From JACDAS01 sp046262415 (lineage in GTDB: Bacteria > Actinomycetota > Thermoleophilia > Gaiellales > Gaiellaceae), in contig JBHEMU010000067.1 of the NCBI GenBank assembly GCA_046262415.1, positions 1 through 45,021 on the forward strand: DNA of 45,021 nucleotides, in the 5' to 3' direction. How positions within the stretch are numbered: the stretch's first letter is position 1; each line of letters begins with the position of its first letter. Both the position numbers and the translations under genes were made by a program. Below, piece after piece: positions 17,049-25,633 of the stretch. The notes below the pieces were generated by a model that was not told the DNA's origin, ran no database searches, and saw only the letters and a program-made list of their open reading frames with translations.

Positions 17049-17070
17049 ACGGGCGTGCCATCATCGGCAG

Positions 17071-17501
17071 GTGCCCCAGGCACGGAGAGTCCTTCGGTGG
17101 CCGCGCCAGGAGGGCTCGGACGAGCCCGTCCGCGTCGACCTGGGCTGGCTCGGAGCGCTGATCGTGGTCGCGGCGCTCGCCGCCGGCGCCTACTACTTCA
17201 TCCTGCGCTCTCCGAACGAAGAGGCGAGCCACGTGCGGACCTATTACGCAACGAAGGAGCATGTACCGGGTGACGTGATGGCACGACTCCATGTCGGCAG
17301 CTGTGATCCGTGGTCGGCCGGACGAGAGCTCGGCGTCTACCGCTGCGCGATCTGTTCGACGCCCGGCAATTCCGCGTTTGTTTTGGGTTCGGTTTCGACG
17401 GTGTCGACCGCGGGCCTCGCGCGTTCGCCGGTCGCCTCGGTTGCCAGGTTCTCGTCTACGACGGAAAACGGAACACGATGGTGCTCGAGTCGGCGCCGTA
17501 G
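17071..17501 (+). pseudogene. Small single-pass membrane protein, apparent frameshift near 17341
   Basis: From GTG 17071 the frame reads to DLGWLGALIVVAALAAGAYY, a clear transmembrane helix, then HVRTYYATKEHVPGDVMARL and ELGVY. Coding character then shifts to another frame (LRDLFDARQFRVCFGFGFDG ... VLVYDGKRNTMVLESAP) ending at TAG 17501. One extra base near 17341 would give a continuous 143-aa protein, and the length then becomes an exact multiple of three. I do not recognise the family. Either a sequencing deletion or a recent mutation explains it. Confidence 0.55.
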
Positions 17502-17512
17502 GGCAGGCCGAC

Positions 17513-20113
17513 CTACGAGCGCTCGATCTGCTCGAGGAGCGTCCGATCCTCGATCCTTCTGTCGTCGGCGAGCAAAACGCCTTGCTCAGGATCAGGGTCA
17601 GGCGCAGGTCGTCGTCGAAGGGGAGGAAGAGCTTGCTGGTACCGGACGCCGGACGCTCCGGAACGATGCAGAGGTACTCGTCGTTCGGCTCCATCAACAC
17701 GTTGCCGCTGCCCAGGTGGATCCTGTACGTGCGCCTGTCGCCGTGGACGACGAGGTATTTCTCCGACAGCTCGCATCGCCCGGCGATCCTGAGCCGCGGG
17801 AGAACCTCGGCCAACACCGCGTGCCTCGTCCTCGCGGTCTCGGTCAGCTCGCCGAAGGATGCGCGCTGCCAGTACTCGTCGAAGCGGCGCTCACCGTGGT
17901 CGCGCCAGTAGGGATCTCCGGCGATCGATGAAACGCCGACGAACAGGTCGACATCTCTCATGGCCTCTGAGAAGACGATCGGGGGAACCTCGCGGAGCGG
18001 CAGGATCTCACGGCCCTCGAGGCGGCGGAACCGCACCTGGTCCGTCGATGCGAAGGGTGAGAGGGGACCTACCCGGTCATCCATCTCGACGTGCTCGATG
18101 AGAAACTCGGCGCGGAGTCCGTAGCTCTCGAAGTCGCGCCAGTTCCGTCCGCCGTCGTTGTCGAACGGGCCGAGGGCGATGGCTGTCCATCCCCTGGCCT
18201 TGATGAGTGCGTAGGCCTGCGGGTACCGGACGATGTGCGCGGCGAAGCGGTTGGAGTACGTTCCGGTCTCCTCCTCTGCCGGCGCGAGGTAGTACACCTC
18301 GCGGAAGGCCTGCTTGAACGGTTGCGCGAGCTCTCGCTCGAGCAAGAGCGAACGCCAGCGCGCAACCTCGTCGACCGCGGCTCCTACCGGGTGCCAGAGT
18401 TCCACGGTCGCGGCGTCCGTCACACGCACTTGGTCTCCCGTTGCGTCGATGAGGCCGTCGTCGTCGATGGGAAGGACGGTCTTGTCATGCCCGTCGAGGC
18501 GCAGACACCAGATGAGCCGCCGACCGAGCGCGCGGGTGAGCGGATGGTCGAGGTAGCGCCCTCGCCAGGCCGCGACCGGCCAATGGCGCTCCTCGACGAA
18601 CAACTCCTCGACGCGGCGGCGTTCCCTTGCGAGCGCGTCCTTGACGTCCTTCACGGCTCCCCTCACGGTCCGGAGGTCGTCCGCGTGTTGCTCCCTGACG
18701 ACCGCCGGTGCCGTTCTCGAGAGGACGCCGTTCGCGGAGCGCCACGAAAGCGTGACCTTCCCGGGCGGATCCACCACCACGACGGCAGAGACCGGTCCTG
18801 CAGGAAGCTCGAGCCGCCCCTCCTCCAGGCCCACCTCTTGAACGAGCCGCTCCCGGAGCTCGGATTTCGAGATTCCCTGCCGTGCCGCCGCCTCGCCGAG
18901 AGCACGCTCGACCTGCTTGAGGATCCCCCGGTCCGAGACGCTCGACCTCATCCGCACGAGCGCCGCCGTCGACCTCGCCGCGCCGAGCGTGCCAAGGGCG
19001 TGGATGCACGCGTTCACCAGCTTGATGCTCGACCAGCGGAGCCCGCGCTCGAACACGCGCTCCAGCAGATCGACGTCCTCGTCGTCCGCGAGTTCGCCGA
19101 CGCACCAGACACACCCCCTAACGAGGTCGGCGTTACCGTCGGTAAGAAAGACGCCGACGCTGAGGAAATTGTCGATGCCGACCTGATCGTCGAAACGCCA
19201 TTCGCCCTCCGCCATGTACCCGAGGTAGGCTCGACCTTCGAGCGCACGAGGGACGAGAACCTGCGCCTGAAGAACCTCGTCGAGCATCGCCCGCACGAAC
19301 GCGACAGCCTCCGCGTCCTCCAGGTGCGTCCGTGCCGCCTTCCTCCACCTCTCCGACGGACGGGATCTCCCGGCCGCGGCCAGATGGAGCAGGAGGTCGT
19401 TGAGGTTGGCGGCACCGCAGAAGCGCTCGCTCGCGACCGCCCACATTCGCCGGCCCCAGTCGTCGCCCTGGTCGAAGGCATCCAGGTCCAGCGTCGCGCG
19501 GTCGAGCAGGAGAGCGCGCAGCTTCGTGCGCAAAGTCGTCCGCTCGTGCGCATCCGACGCGTACCTCGTGGAGCCGAGCTCCACGGCCCGGAGCGCGTCC
19601 TCGAGCAGTGGGCGCACCGCTTCGACGCGGCCAGCCAACTGCTCGGCGGCGATGACGCCGGCCTTGAGCCGGTCGCGGCCTTGCCAGGCGGCGAGGCGCC
19701 AATCGCCGGCGGAGGAGACGGTGAAGCCGGGCCAAGCCTGCGGCCGGAGACCCCACCGCAGGAGAACTCCACGTCGGCGACGGAGAACGGCAGCTGTTTC
19801 CGTTGCAGCCACGAGAGGACATCGCCCCACGTGTACGCGCCTTCTTTCGCTGTGGCGGCCGCGACGTACACGGAGACGAGGACGTCCGGCGGCTCACTCT
19901 TCAGCCGTCTGGCCGTCGGCGGCGCCAGCGGCTTGTCCTCGAACGCCGACCACGCCGCCGACTGCCGCGCTCGCTCGTAGTGTGCGTTGCGCGCGCGCTC
20001 GTACTCCTCCTCGAGCGCATTCAGAAGCGGGAGTCCCCGCGCCCGATGGAGCCGACGCAGCTCCTCGAGGTGGCCGGGGAGCGTTTCGGGGGGCCGCGCC
20101 GCCGGGTCCTCAC
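17513..20113 (-). pseudogene. DUF4132-type large protein, three apparent single-base frameshifts
   Basis: Coding signal runs from a GTG at 20113 (overlapping the upstream stop in GTGA) to TAG at 17513 but changes frame three times: at the G6/C6 run 20088-20093, near 19768, and at the A4/T4 run 17574-17577. Adding one base at each gives 867 aa. Recognisable parts: HEAT-like middle (LVNACIHALGTLGAARSTAA), then RRLIWCLRL, WHPVGAAVDEVARW, QPFKQAFREVYYLAPAEEE, NRFAAHIVRYPQ and ARGWTAIALGP as in DUF4132, and PPIVFSEAMRDVDLFVGVSS, RCELSEKYLVVHGDRRTYRI, LLADDRRIEDRTLLEQIE at the end. Function unknown; some DUF4132 proteins are annotated as MolR-like regulators on weak evidence. Confidence 0.65.
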
Positions 20114-20504
20114 CCGCCTACGAGCGCAGTCAGCTTGACGAACCGAATCTCGGTTTCCGGCGTGAGGTCGAGCACCTCCTCGAGGTCTTCGATCTGCCGG
20201 TTGCCGACGAGGACAAAGAAGCCGTTGCGCGCGAACGAGCGCTCGGCGGCGTCCGCCTGTTTCCGCCAATCGAGCATTCGCGGCTCCCTGAACCGAAAGC
20301 CGTTCAGCGTGACCTCGGCATCGACCGGCCTGACCAAAGTCTGGAAGTCGCGCGTCGGCTCGCTGTTGTAATTCGCCACCTCCTCGCGCACGCCTGTCCG
20401 GATCAGGTCGCGCAGCGTGATCGTGCTGGGGATGCCAGCGATCGTCTGCGACGACCGAGCCGTGCCTGGCCGCGCCTCATCGTGGATCGTTACCGGATAC
20501 CCAC
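20110..20504 (-). pseudogene. Small conserved partner of the DUF4132-type protein, frameshifted near its start
   Basis: Clear coding frame for TIHDEARPGTARSSQTIAGI, PSTITLRDLIRTGVREEVAN, DAEVTLNGFRFREP, ARNGFFVLVGNRQIEDLEEV, LTPETEIRFVKLTALVGG, ending at TGA 20110-20112. This frame contains no ATG, GTG or TTG before residue ~44, but a GTG at 20504 in another frame (V-G-I-R) joins it if one G is added near 20492, giving 131 aa. From memory, proteins of this type, with a FVLV-D/N-RQIE/VE core and a VKLxxLVGG end, occur directly upstream of DUF4132 genes. Function unknown. The GTGA overlap says the two proteins are made together. Confidence 0.6.
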
Positions 20505-20551
20505 CGGCGGGGTCTTAGCAGGTGGCGACCACTGATGCGAAGCCGCTCCGC

Positions 20552-22873
20552 CTAGCGAACCGCCTTCAGCGCCTCCGTGAGCGACTGCTTGGTCGACAGC
20601 ACGCCCTCGTAGAGGTCGCCGTGCTGCGCCACGCTGGCGCGCACGACGTCCATCGTGTAGATCGACGGGTTCAGCTTCTCGTTCACCTCGTCCCAGCGCA
20701 GCGGGGTGGACACGGGCCCGCCTGCGTGCGGGCGCACCGAGTAGACCGAGGCGATCGTCTTGCCCTCGCCGTTCTGGTTCGAGTCGATCAGGACGCCCCT
20801 GCGCTTCGCCTTCGACCACTCGGTCGTGACGAGTCCGCGGTGGGTGCGGGCGAGCGTCGCCGCGACGATCTCGGAGAACTCGCGGGTGTCGTCGTACGTG
20901 TGCCGCCTCGCGATCGGGACGAGCACGTGGATGCCGTCGCTCCCGCTCGTCTTCGGGAAGCTCGCGAGGCCGATCGCGTCGAGCACCTCCTTCACGAGCA
21001 GCGCCACCTGCACCGTCTCGGGGAAGCCGACGTCGGCCGAGGGGTCGAGGTCGAAGAGGACGAAGTCCGGACGCTCGGGGCGGTCGACCCGCGAGTACCA
21101 GACGTTCAGGTCGATGCAGCCCATGTTCACCATCCAGAGGAGCGCCAGCTCGTCGTTCACGAGCGGGTAGCGGATCATCCGCTTCTCCCGCTTCTCGCGC
21201 GAGGTCGACAGGTACGCGCGGGTGGGAATCCACTCCGGCATGTGCTTCGGCGCGTCCTTCTGGAAGAAGTGACTCCCTCGCCAGCCGTCCGGGTAGCGCT
21301 TCATCGTGAACGGGCGGTCGCGCAGGTGCGGCACGACCACGGGGGCGACGGCCCGGTAGTACGCCAGCAGGTCGCCCTTCGCGATCCCCTCCTCCGGCCA
21401 GAAGAGCTTGTCGAGGTTCGAGAGCCGCAGGACCCGCCGGCCCTTCCGGAGCTCGCTCGGGATCTTCTCCTCGCTCTGCACCTCCTCCGGTTCCTCGTCC
21501 TCGCGCAGGGCCTGGTAGGAGGGCGCCCGCAGGCGGCCGTCGTGCGTCCACTCGGCGAACTCGACCTCGCAGACGAGCCTCGGCTCGACCCAGACGACGT
21601 CGGACTTCCGCACCTTGGGCATCTTCGGCACCTCCGCGAAGGGCGGCTCGTCCCGCTCGAGCGGCTTCAGCCGGTCGAGCAGCCGGTCGATCTCCTTCTC
21701 GGTGAACCCCGTGCCGCAGTTGCCCACGTAGGTCAGCCCTTCGGGCCCGCGCACGGCGAGCACGAGCGACCCGAAGCTCCGCGAGCGACGGCCCTGCCCC
21801 CTCGTGTAGCCGGCGATCACGAACTCCTGGCGGCCGTGCATCTTCACCTTCAGCCAGTCTCGCGTACGCCTGCCCTCGTGGTAGAGCGAGTCGGAGCGCT
21901 TGGCGATCACGCCCTCGAGCCCCTGCGCGGCGGCGGCGGCGTAGAGCGCCTCGCCGTCGTCGAAGGCCTCCGACAGGCGAACTGCGGGCCTGCGCCCGTC
22001 GAGCAGGCGCTCGAGCCGGACGCGTCGCTCGGTCAGCGGCAGCGCCAGGAGCGGCTCGCCGTCGAGCTCGAGGAGGTCGAAGGCGTAGTAGACGAGCGGC
22101 GTCCCGCCCCTGCCCTGCTGCATCGCCGAGAAGCTCGACCGGCCCTGCTCGTCCAGCGCGCACACCTCGCCGTCGAGGACGCAGTCCGGCGACTTCGCGG
22201 ACTGCGCGATCGCCGACGCCACCGCCTGGAAGCGGGGGGTGAGATCGTTGCCGTTCCGGCTCACCAGCCGCGTCTCCGCCCCCGTGACGTACGCGAGCGC
22301 TCGGTAGCCGTCCCACTTCACCTCGTACTCCCAGCCGGCGCCCCTCGGAAGCCCGGTCGCGAGCGTCGCCAGCATCGGCCGGTAGTCGGTCCGGCGCGAG
22401 TGGGCCGCGGCGGCCGGACCTCGCTTGCGCACGATCAGCCAGTTCTTCGGGTCGCCTGACAGCTTCGCCGGGACGAGCGCCCAGGTCCCGCGCAGCCGCT
22501 CGCCCTCGAGCCGCACGGTCAGGCCACCGTCGCGCTTCTCCTCGACGAGCTCGTAGGTGCCGCGATCCCAGATCTCGACCTGGCCGGCGCCGTACTGGCC
22601 CTTGGGGATCTCGCCCTCGAACCTGGCGTACTCGACCGGATGGTCCTCGACGTGCACGGCGAGATGCTGCTCGCCGGGCTCGAGCGGCACCCCCTTGGGC
22701 ACCGCCCAGCTCGCGAGGACGCCGTCGCGCTCCAGCCGGAAGTCGTAGTGCAGCCGCCGGGCGTCGTGCCGCTGGACGACGAAGATCGGCCGCTTGCCCC
22801 GCCTGCCACCGCCGAAGGGCTCGGGCGTTTTCCTCCGGTCCCGCTTGCGTTCGTATTCGCTCAGCTCCTGCAC
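20552..22873 (-). CDS. ligD: ATP-dependent DNA ligase LigD (phosphoesterase-ligase-polymerase), NHEJ
   Basis: 773 aa. N-terminal 3'-phosphoesterase domain (FVVQRHDARRLHYDFRLE, HVEDHPVEYARFEG, GQYGAGQVEIWDRGTYE), central ligase with adenylation motif YEVKWDGYRAL, DGEVCALDE, EGVIAKR and DWLKVK, and C-terminal archaeo-eukaryotic primase-type polymerase with RPFTMKRYPDGW, VNMGCIDLNVWYSR, FVLFDLDPS (catalytic Asp pair) and TSGSDGIHVLVPI. Domain order PE-LIG-POL is that of Pseudomonas LigD rather than Mycobacterium (POL-PE-LIG). It repairs double-strand breaks with Ku, which is not in the window. It starts 26 bp after accA, so it may be cotranscribed with accDA. Confidence 0.94.
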   Translation of the reverse strand: MQELSEYERKRDRRKTPEPFGGGRRGKRPIFVVQRHDARRLHYDFRLERDGVLASWAVPKGVPLEPGEQHLAVHVEDHPVEYARFEGEIPKGQYGAGQVEIWDRGTYELVEEKRDGGLTVRLEGERLRGTWALVPAKLSGDPKNWLIVRKRGPAAAAHSRRTDYRPMLATLATGLPRGAGWEYEVKWDGYRALAYVTGAETRLVSRNGNDLTPRFQAVASAIAQSAKSPDCVLDGEVCALDEQGRSSFSAMQQGRGGTPLVYYAFDLLELDGEPLLALPLTERRVRLERLLDGRRPAVRLSEAFDDGEALYAAAAAQGLEGVIAKRSDSLYHEGRRTRDWLKVKMHGRQEFVIAGYTRGQGRRSRSFGSLVLAVRGPEGLTYVGNCGTGFTEKEIDRLLDRLKPLERDEPPFAEVPKMPKVRKSDVVWVEPRLVCEVEFAEWTHDGRLRAPSYQALREDEEPEEVQSEEKIPSELRKGRRVLRLSNLDKLFWPEEGIAKGDLLAYYRAVAPVVVPHLRDRPFTMKRYPDGWRGSHFFQKDAPKHMPEWIPTRAYLSTSREKREKRMIRYPLVNDELALLWMVNMGCIDLNVWYSRVDRPERPDFVLFDLDPSADVGFPETVQVALLVKEVLDAIGLASFPKTSGSDGIHVLVPIARRHTYDDTREFSEIVAATLARTHRGLVTTEWSKAKRRGVLIDSNQNGEGKTIASVYSVRPHAGGPVSTPLRWDEVNEKLNPSIYTMDVVRASVAQHGDLYEGVLSTKQSLTEALKAVR

Positions 22874-22899
22874 GGGGAAAACCCTGTGGATGTTGTGGA

Positions 22900-23841
22900 T
22901 TAGACGTGGCGGGCGTAAACGCCCATCCCCCGGAACTTCTCGCGCCGGCGCCGCAGCAGATCCTCCCCCGGCACGGCCTCGAGATCCTCCAGCGCGTCGA
23001 CCACCGCCTCTCCGAGGAGCCTCGCCGCCTCGTCCGGGTCGGTGTGGGCCCCTCCGGACGGCTCGGGCACGATCCCGTCGATCACGCCCAGCTCGAGGCA
23101 GTGGGCCGCATCGGGCTTGAACGCCGAGGCGGCCTTGCGCGCCTCGCCGGCGTCGCGCCAGAGGATCGCCGCGCAGCCCTCGGGGCTGATCACCGAGTAG
23201 ATCGAGTGCTCCTGCATCAGCACCCGGTCGGCCAGCGCGAGCGCCACGGCCCCGCCCGAGCCCCCCTCACCGATGACGCAGGCGACCGTGGGAACCAGCA
23301 GCCGCGCCATCGCGGCCTGTGAGCGAGCGATCGCGCCTCCCTGGCCGTGCTGCTCGGCGAGCACGCCCGGGTAGGCGCCGGGAGTGTCGACGAGCGTCAC
23401 GAGCGGGAAGCCGTGCCGGCCCGCGAGCTCCATCACGCGGATCGCCTTGTGGTAGCCCTCCGGGTAGGCCATCCCGAACTGGCGCTCGACCCGCTCGCGC
23501 GCGTCGCGGCCCTTCTGGTGTCCGATCAGGGCGATCGTGCGGCCCTCGAGCCGCCCGAGGCCGGTGACCAGCGCTGCGTCGTCGGCCCGGCCGCGGTCTC
23601 CATGGAGCTCGACCCAATCCTCGAGCAGCCGCTCGACGTAGTCGAGGGTGTACGGGCGATCCTGGTGGCGCGCGAGCTCGACCGAACGCCAGATCTCCTC
23701 GTCGGTGGGCTGCTCGACGATCCGGTCGAGCTGGCGGCGGAGGCGCTCCAGCTCGCCGGACACGCGCGCCCCGCGCAGGAGGGGCAGGCTGCTCAGCTTG
23801 CCCAGCCGCTCGCGCAGCCTGAGCTCGTCCTCACGCGCCAC
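22900..23841 (-). CDS. accA: Acetyl-CoA carboxylase carboxyltransferase subunit alpha
   Basis: 313 aa from GTG 23841. Typical AccA: ELERLRRQLDRI near the N-terminus, RPYTLDYVERLLEDWVELHG, GRTIALIGHQKGRDARERV, FGMAYPEGYHKAIRVMELA, LVTLVDTPGAYPGVLAEQHG, CVIGEGGSGGAVALALADRV (oxyanion region), YSVISPEGCAAILWRDA. It forms the alpha2beta2 carboxyltransferase that moves CO2 from carboxybiotin to acetyl-CoA, giving malonyl-CoA for the fab genes at 27-32 kb. Its GTG shares one base with the accD stop (TAGTG), so translation is coupled. AccB and AccC are not in the window. Confidence 0.93.
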   Translation of the reverse strand: MAREDELRLRERLGKLSSLPLLRGARVSGELERLRRQLDRIVEQPTDEEIWRSVELARHQDRPYTLDYVERLLEDWVELHGDRGRADDAALVTGLGRLEGRTIALIGHQKGRDARERVERQFGMAYPEGYHKAIRVMELAGRHGFPLVTLVDTPGAYPGVLAEQHGQGGAIARSQAAMARLLVPTVACVIGEGGSGGAVALALADRVLMQEHSIYSVISPEGCAAILWRDAGEARKAASAFKPDAAHCLELGVIDGIVPEPSGGAHTDPDEAARLLGEAVVDALEDLEAVPGEDLLRRRREKFRGMGVYARHV

Positions 23842-24680
23842 TACGGCGAGAACAACCGGAGGAGACGGGACAGGTAGGGGCGGAGCTCCGCGCGAGGGAC
23901 GATCGCGTCGACGTGGCCGAAGCGCAGGTTCGACTCCGCGAGCCCGAAGTCCTCGGGCAGCTTCTCCCTCGTCGTCTGCTGGACGACCCGCGGGCCGGTG
24001 AAGGCGATCAGCGCCCCCGGCTCGGCCAGCGTGACGTCGCCGAGGCTCGCGAAGCTCGCGAGCACTCCCGCCGTCGTCGGGTGCGCCATCACCGTGACCA
24101 TGGGGACACCCGCGTCGTGGAGGTCCTCGACGGCGCAGACCGTCTTCGGCAGCTGCATCAGGGACAGGATCCCCTCCTGCATCCGCGCACCGCCGGAGGC
24201 CGTCACCGAGATCAGCGGCACCTCGCGCTCGGCCGCGCTCTCGCAGGCCCGGCAGAACTTCTCGCCGACCGCGCTGCCCATCGAGCCGCCCATGAAGGAG
24301 AAGTCCATCACGGCGAGCTCGCACGGATGCCCGTCCAGGCTCGCCTGCCCAATCACGATCGCCTCGCCGAGGCCCGTCGACTGCTCGGCCTCGACGAGCC
24401 GCTCGGCGTAAGGCCGCAGGTCGAAGAAGGCGAGGGGGTCGTCCGAACGGACCTCGGCGGCATCCTCGACGAAGCTGTCCGGGTCGGCCAGGTGCGCGAT
24501 TCGCGCCCGGGCGCCGAGCGGAAAGTGGTGGCCGCAGTGCGGGCAGACGCCGAGCGAGCCGTCGAGTTCGTCCTCGCGGTAGTGCGAGCCGCAGCTCGGG
24601 CAAGTGTTGGGGTGCCGTTTCCCTTCGGTCGCCGGCACGCCCTTGTGCTCGATCGAGACGTCGATCCGCGGCGTCGCCAT
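23841..24680 (-). CDS. accD: Acetyl-CoA carboxylase carboxyltransferase subunit beta
   Basis: 279 aa. N-terminal zinc ribbon CPSCGSHYREDELDG...CPHCGHHF with four cysteines, then GEAIVIGQASLDGHPCELAV, MDFSFMGGSMGSAVGEKFCR, ISVTASGGARMQEGILSLMQ, MAHPTTAGVLASFASLGDV, AEPGALIAFTGPRVVQQTTR. This is the beta subunit of the carboxyltransferase. ATG 24680 is preceded by TAAACT at a 6-nt distance, and that -10 box touches the end of repeat A copy 1. Confidence 0.94.
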   Translation of the reverse strand: MATPRIDVSIEHKGVPATEGKRHPNTCPSCGSHYREDELDGSLGVCPHCGHHFPLGARARIAHLADPDSFVEDAAEVRSDDPLAFFDLRPYAERLVEAEQSTGLGEAIVIGQASLDGHPCELAVMDFSFMGGSMGSAVGEKFCRACESAAEREVPLISVTASGGARMQEGILSLMQLPKTVCAVEDLHDAGVPMVTVMAHPTTAGVLASFASLGDVTLAEPGALIAFTGPRVVQQTTREKLPEDFGLAESNLRFGHVDAIVPRAELRPYLSRLLRLFSP

Positions 24681-24686
24681 TGCGGG

Positions 24687-24692
24687 AGTTTA
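24687..24692 (-). promoter_or_regulatory. -10 box of accD-accA (leaderless-type), abutting repeat A
   Basis: Minus-strand TAAACT followed by CCCGCA and the accD ATG. Its upstream two bases already belong to the repeat terminus GATCACGCGTCTA, so everything upstream of the -10 is repeat sequence. Confidence 0.5.
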
Positions 24693-24859
24693 GACGCGTG
24701 ATCGACAATTCCCGCCGGCGCGGCTGACGCCCCAGACGCGGCGGCGGATCAGCCCGCTCGCGCGCCGGCCGTACCTCTGGTACGCCCGGCGCAGGATCGA
24801 ACTGACCTCCTTGGTCTGGATCGCCCCCGCGGGCGCGCGAATCGCCGATCACGCGTCTA
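24691..24859 (-). repeat. ~168-bp element with terminal inverted repeats, family A copy 1
   Basis: Ends are TAGACGCGTGATCG (24691-24704) and CGATCACGCGTCTA (24846-24859), with AATTC/GAATC-type bases just inside, giving terminal inverted repeats of ~20-25 bp. A second inverted pair in the centre (GCGCCGGC / GCCCGGCGC around CGTAC...GTACG) makes the whole unit foldable into a long hairpin. Its reverse complement matches copy 2 at 32052-32217 at roughly 85-90 % by eye. No transposase is present, so it is MITE-like. One end adjoins the accD -10 box, the other supplies the TAG stop of the arginase-like gene. Confidence 0.8.
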
Positions 24860-25633
24860 GAGCCCGAGCGCGGCGCAGAGGCGCGCCAGAGGCTCGAGGT
24901 TGGCGGGGTCGGGCGCGAGCCCGGAGAAGCCGGCGCCGACGAGGAGCGTGCGCGCGGTCGCCAGCCGCAACAGCCGCTCGGCCTCGACCAGCTCGATTCC
25001 CCCGGGCTCGGGCATGAACGAGGCGACCTCGGAGGGCTGCAGCGCGTCCGCGTCGACCGCGACGTAGAGCGCGTCCGCGCCCTCGAGCGCGCGGTCGACT
25101 CCCTCGCTGCCCGTGTGCAGGCCGCTCGCGGCGATGAACTCGGCCTCCGCCGGGTCGAGGTTCCGGGCGCCGACGAGGACGGCGTCCTCGGGCGCGACGG
25201 CGCCGCCGTCGAGCAGCATCCGCAACGGCATCCCCCAGGGGTTCCCGGACGGAGAGGTCTCGGGCGTGTTCAGATCGCCGTGGGCGTCGAGCCAGACCAC
25301 GGCCAGCCGGCCGAAGCGCGCGGCGAGGCCCTCGACCGCGCCGACGTGCGCGCAGCAGCAGCCGCCGAGGACGAGCGGGCGCTCCGGCAGATCCGAGGCC
25401 ACGGCGAGGATCTGCTCGCCCAGGGTCGGACACTCGACGACGCTCGCCTCCGGGTAGGGAAGCGGCAGCATGGCGGCCCGCGCCATCGCGTCGCCGCCCG
25501 TGCCCCAGGCCCGCGGCACGCGCACGAGTCCGGCCGCGAACTCGCGGCCGCAGGCATGGCACTGGAAGTCGGGACCGAGCGGGACCGCGGTGAAGGCGGC
25601 GCAGTCGGGGCACTTTGCGCGCAGGCGCGACAT
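24857..25633 (-). CDS. Arginase/agmatinase-family protein with N-terminal zinc ribbon and unusual Cys-rich metal motif
   Basis: 258 aa. Residues 8-28 hold CPDC...CHAC, a zinc ribbon. The ureohydrolase fold follows: LVLGGCCCAHVGAVEGLA (90-101) where arginases have GGDHS; VVWLDAHGDLNTPETSPSGN with the metal-binding DAHGD at 116-120; LYVAVDADALQP with the D-x-D pair at 184-186; FMPEPGG. Two of the three metal-ligand motifs are intact, but the first histidine is replaced by a C-C-C stretch. Activity on arginine, agmatine or formyl/guanidino compounds is possible but unproven. Directly follows the tandem GNAT gene. Its stop lies in repeat A. Confidence 0.75.
   Translation of the reverse strand: MSRLRAKCPDCAAFTAVPLGPDFQCHACGREFAAGLVRVPRAWGTGGDAMARAAMLPLPYPEASVVECPTLGEQILAVASDLPERPLVLGGCCCAHVGAVEGLAARFGRLAVVWLDAHGDLNTPETSPSGNPWGMPLRMLLDGGAVAPEDAVLVGARNLDPAEAEFIAASGLHTGSEGVDRALEGADALYVAVDADALQPSEVASFMPEPGGIELVEAERLLRLATARTLLVGAGFSGLAPDPANLEPLARLCAALGL

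Noticed and set aside
17513..20504. Programmed ribosomal frameshifting in the DUF4132 module
   Set aside because: Four shifts in two genes, all needing one added base, without slippery heptamers plus pseudoknots; deletions or sequencing error are simpler.
24811..25017. Short plus-strand frame starting inside repeat A (VWIAPAGARIADHAS)
   Set aside because: It is repeat sequence running into the antisense of the arginase-like gene; no protein-like character beyond the repeat.
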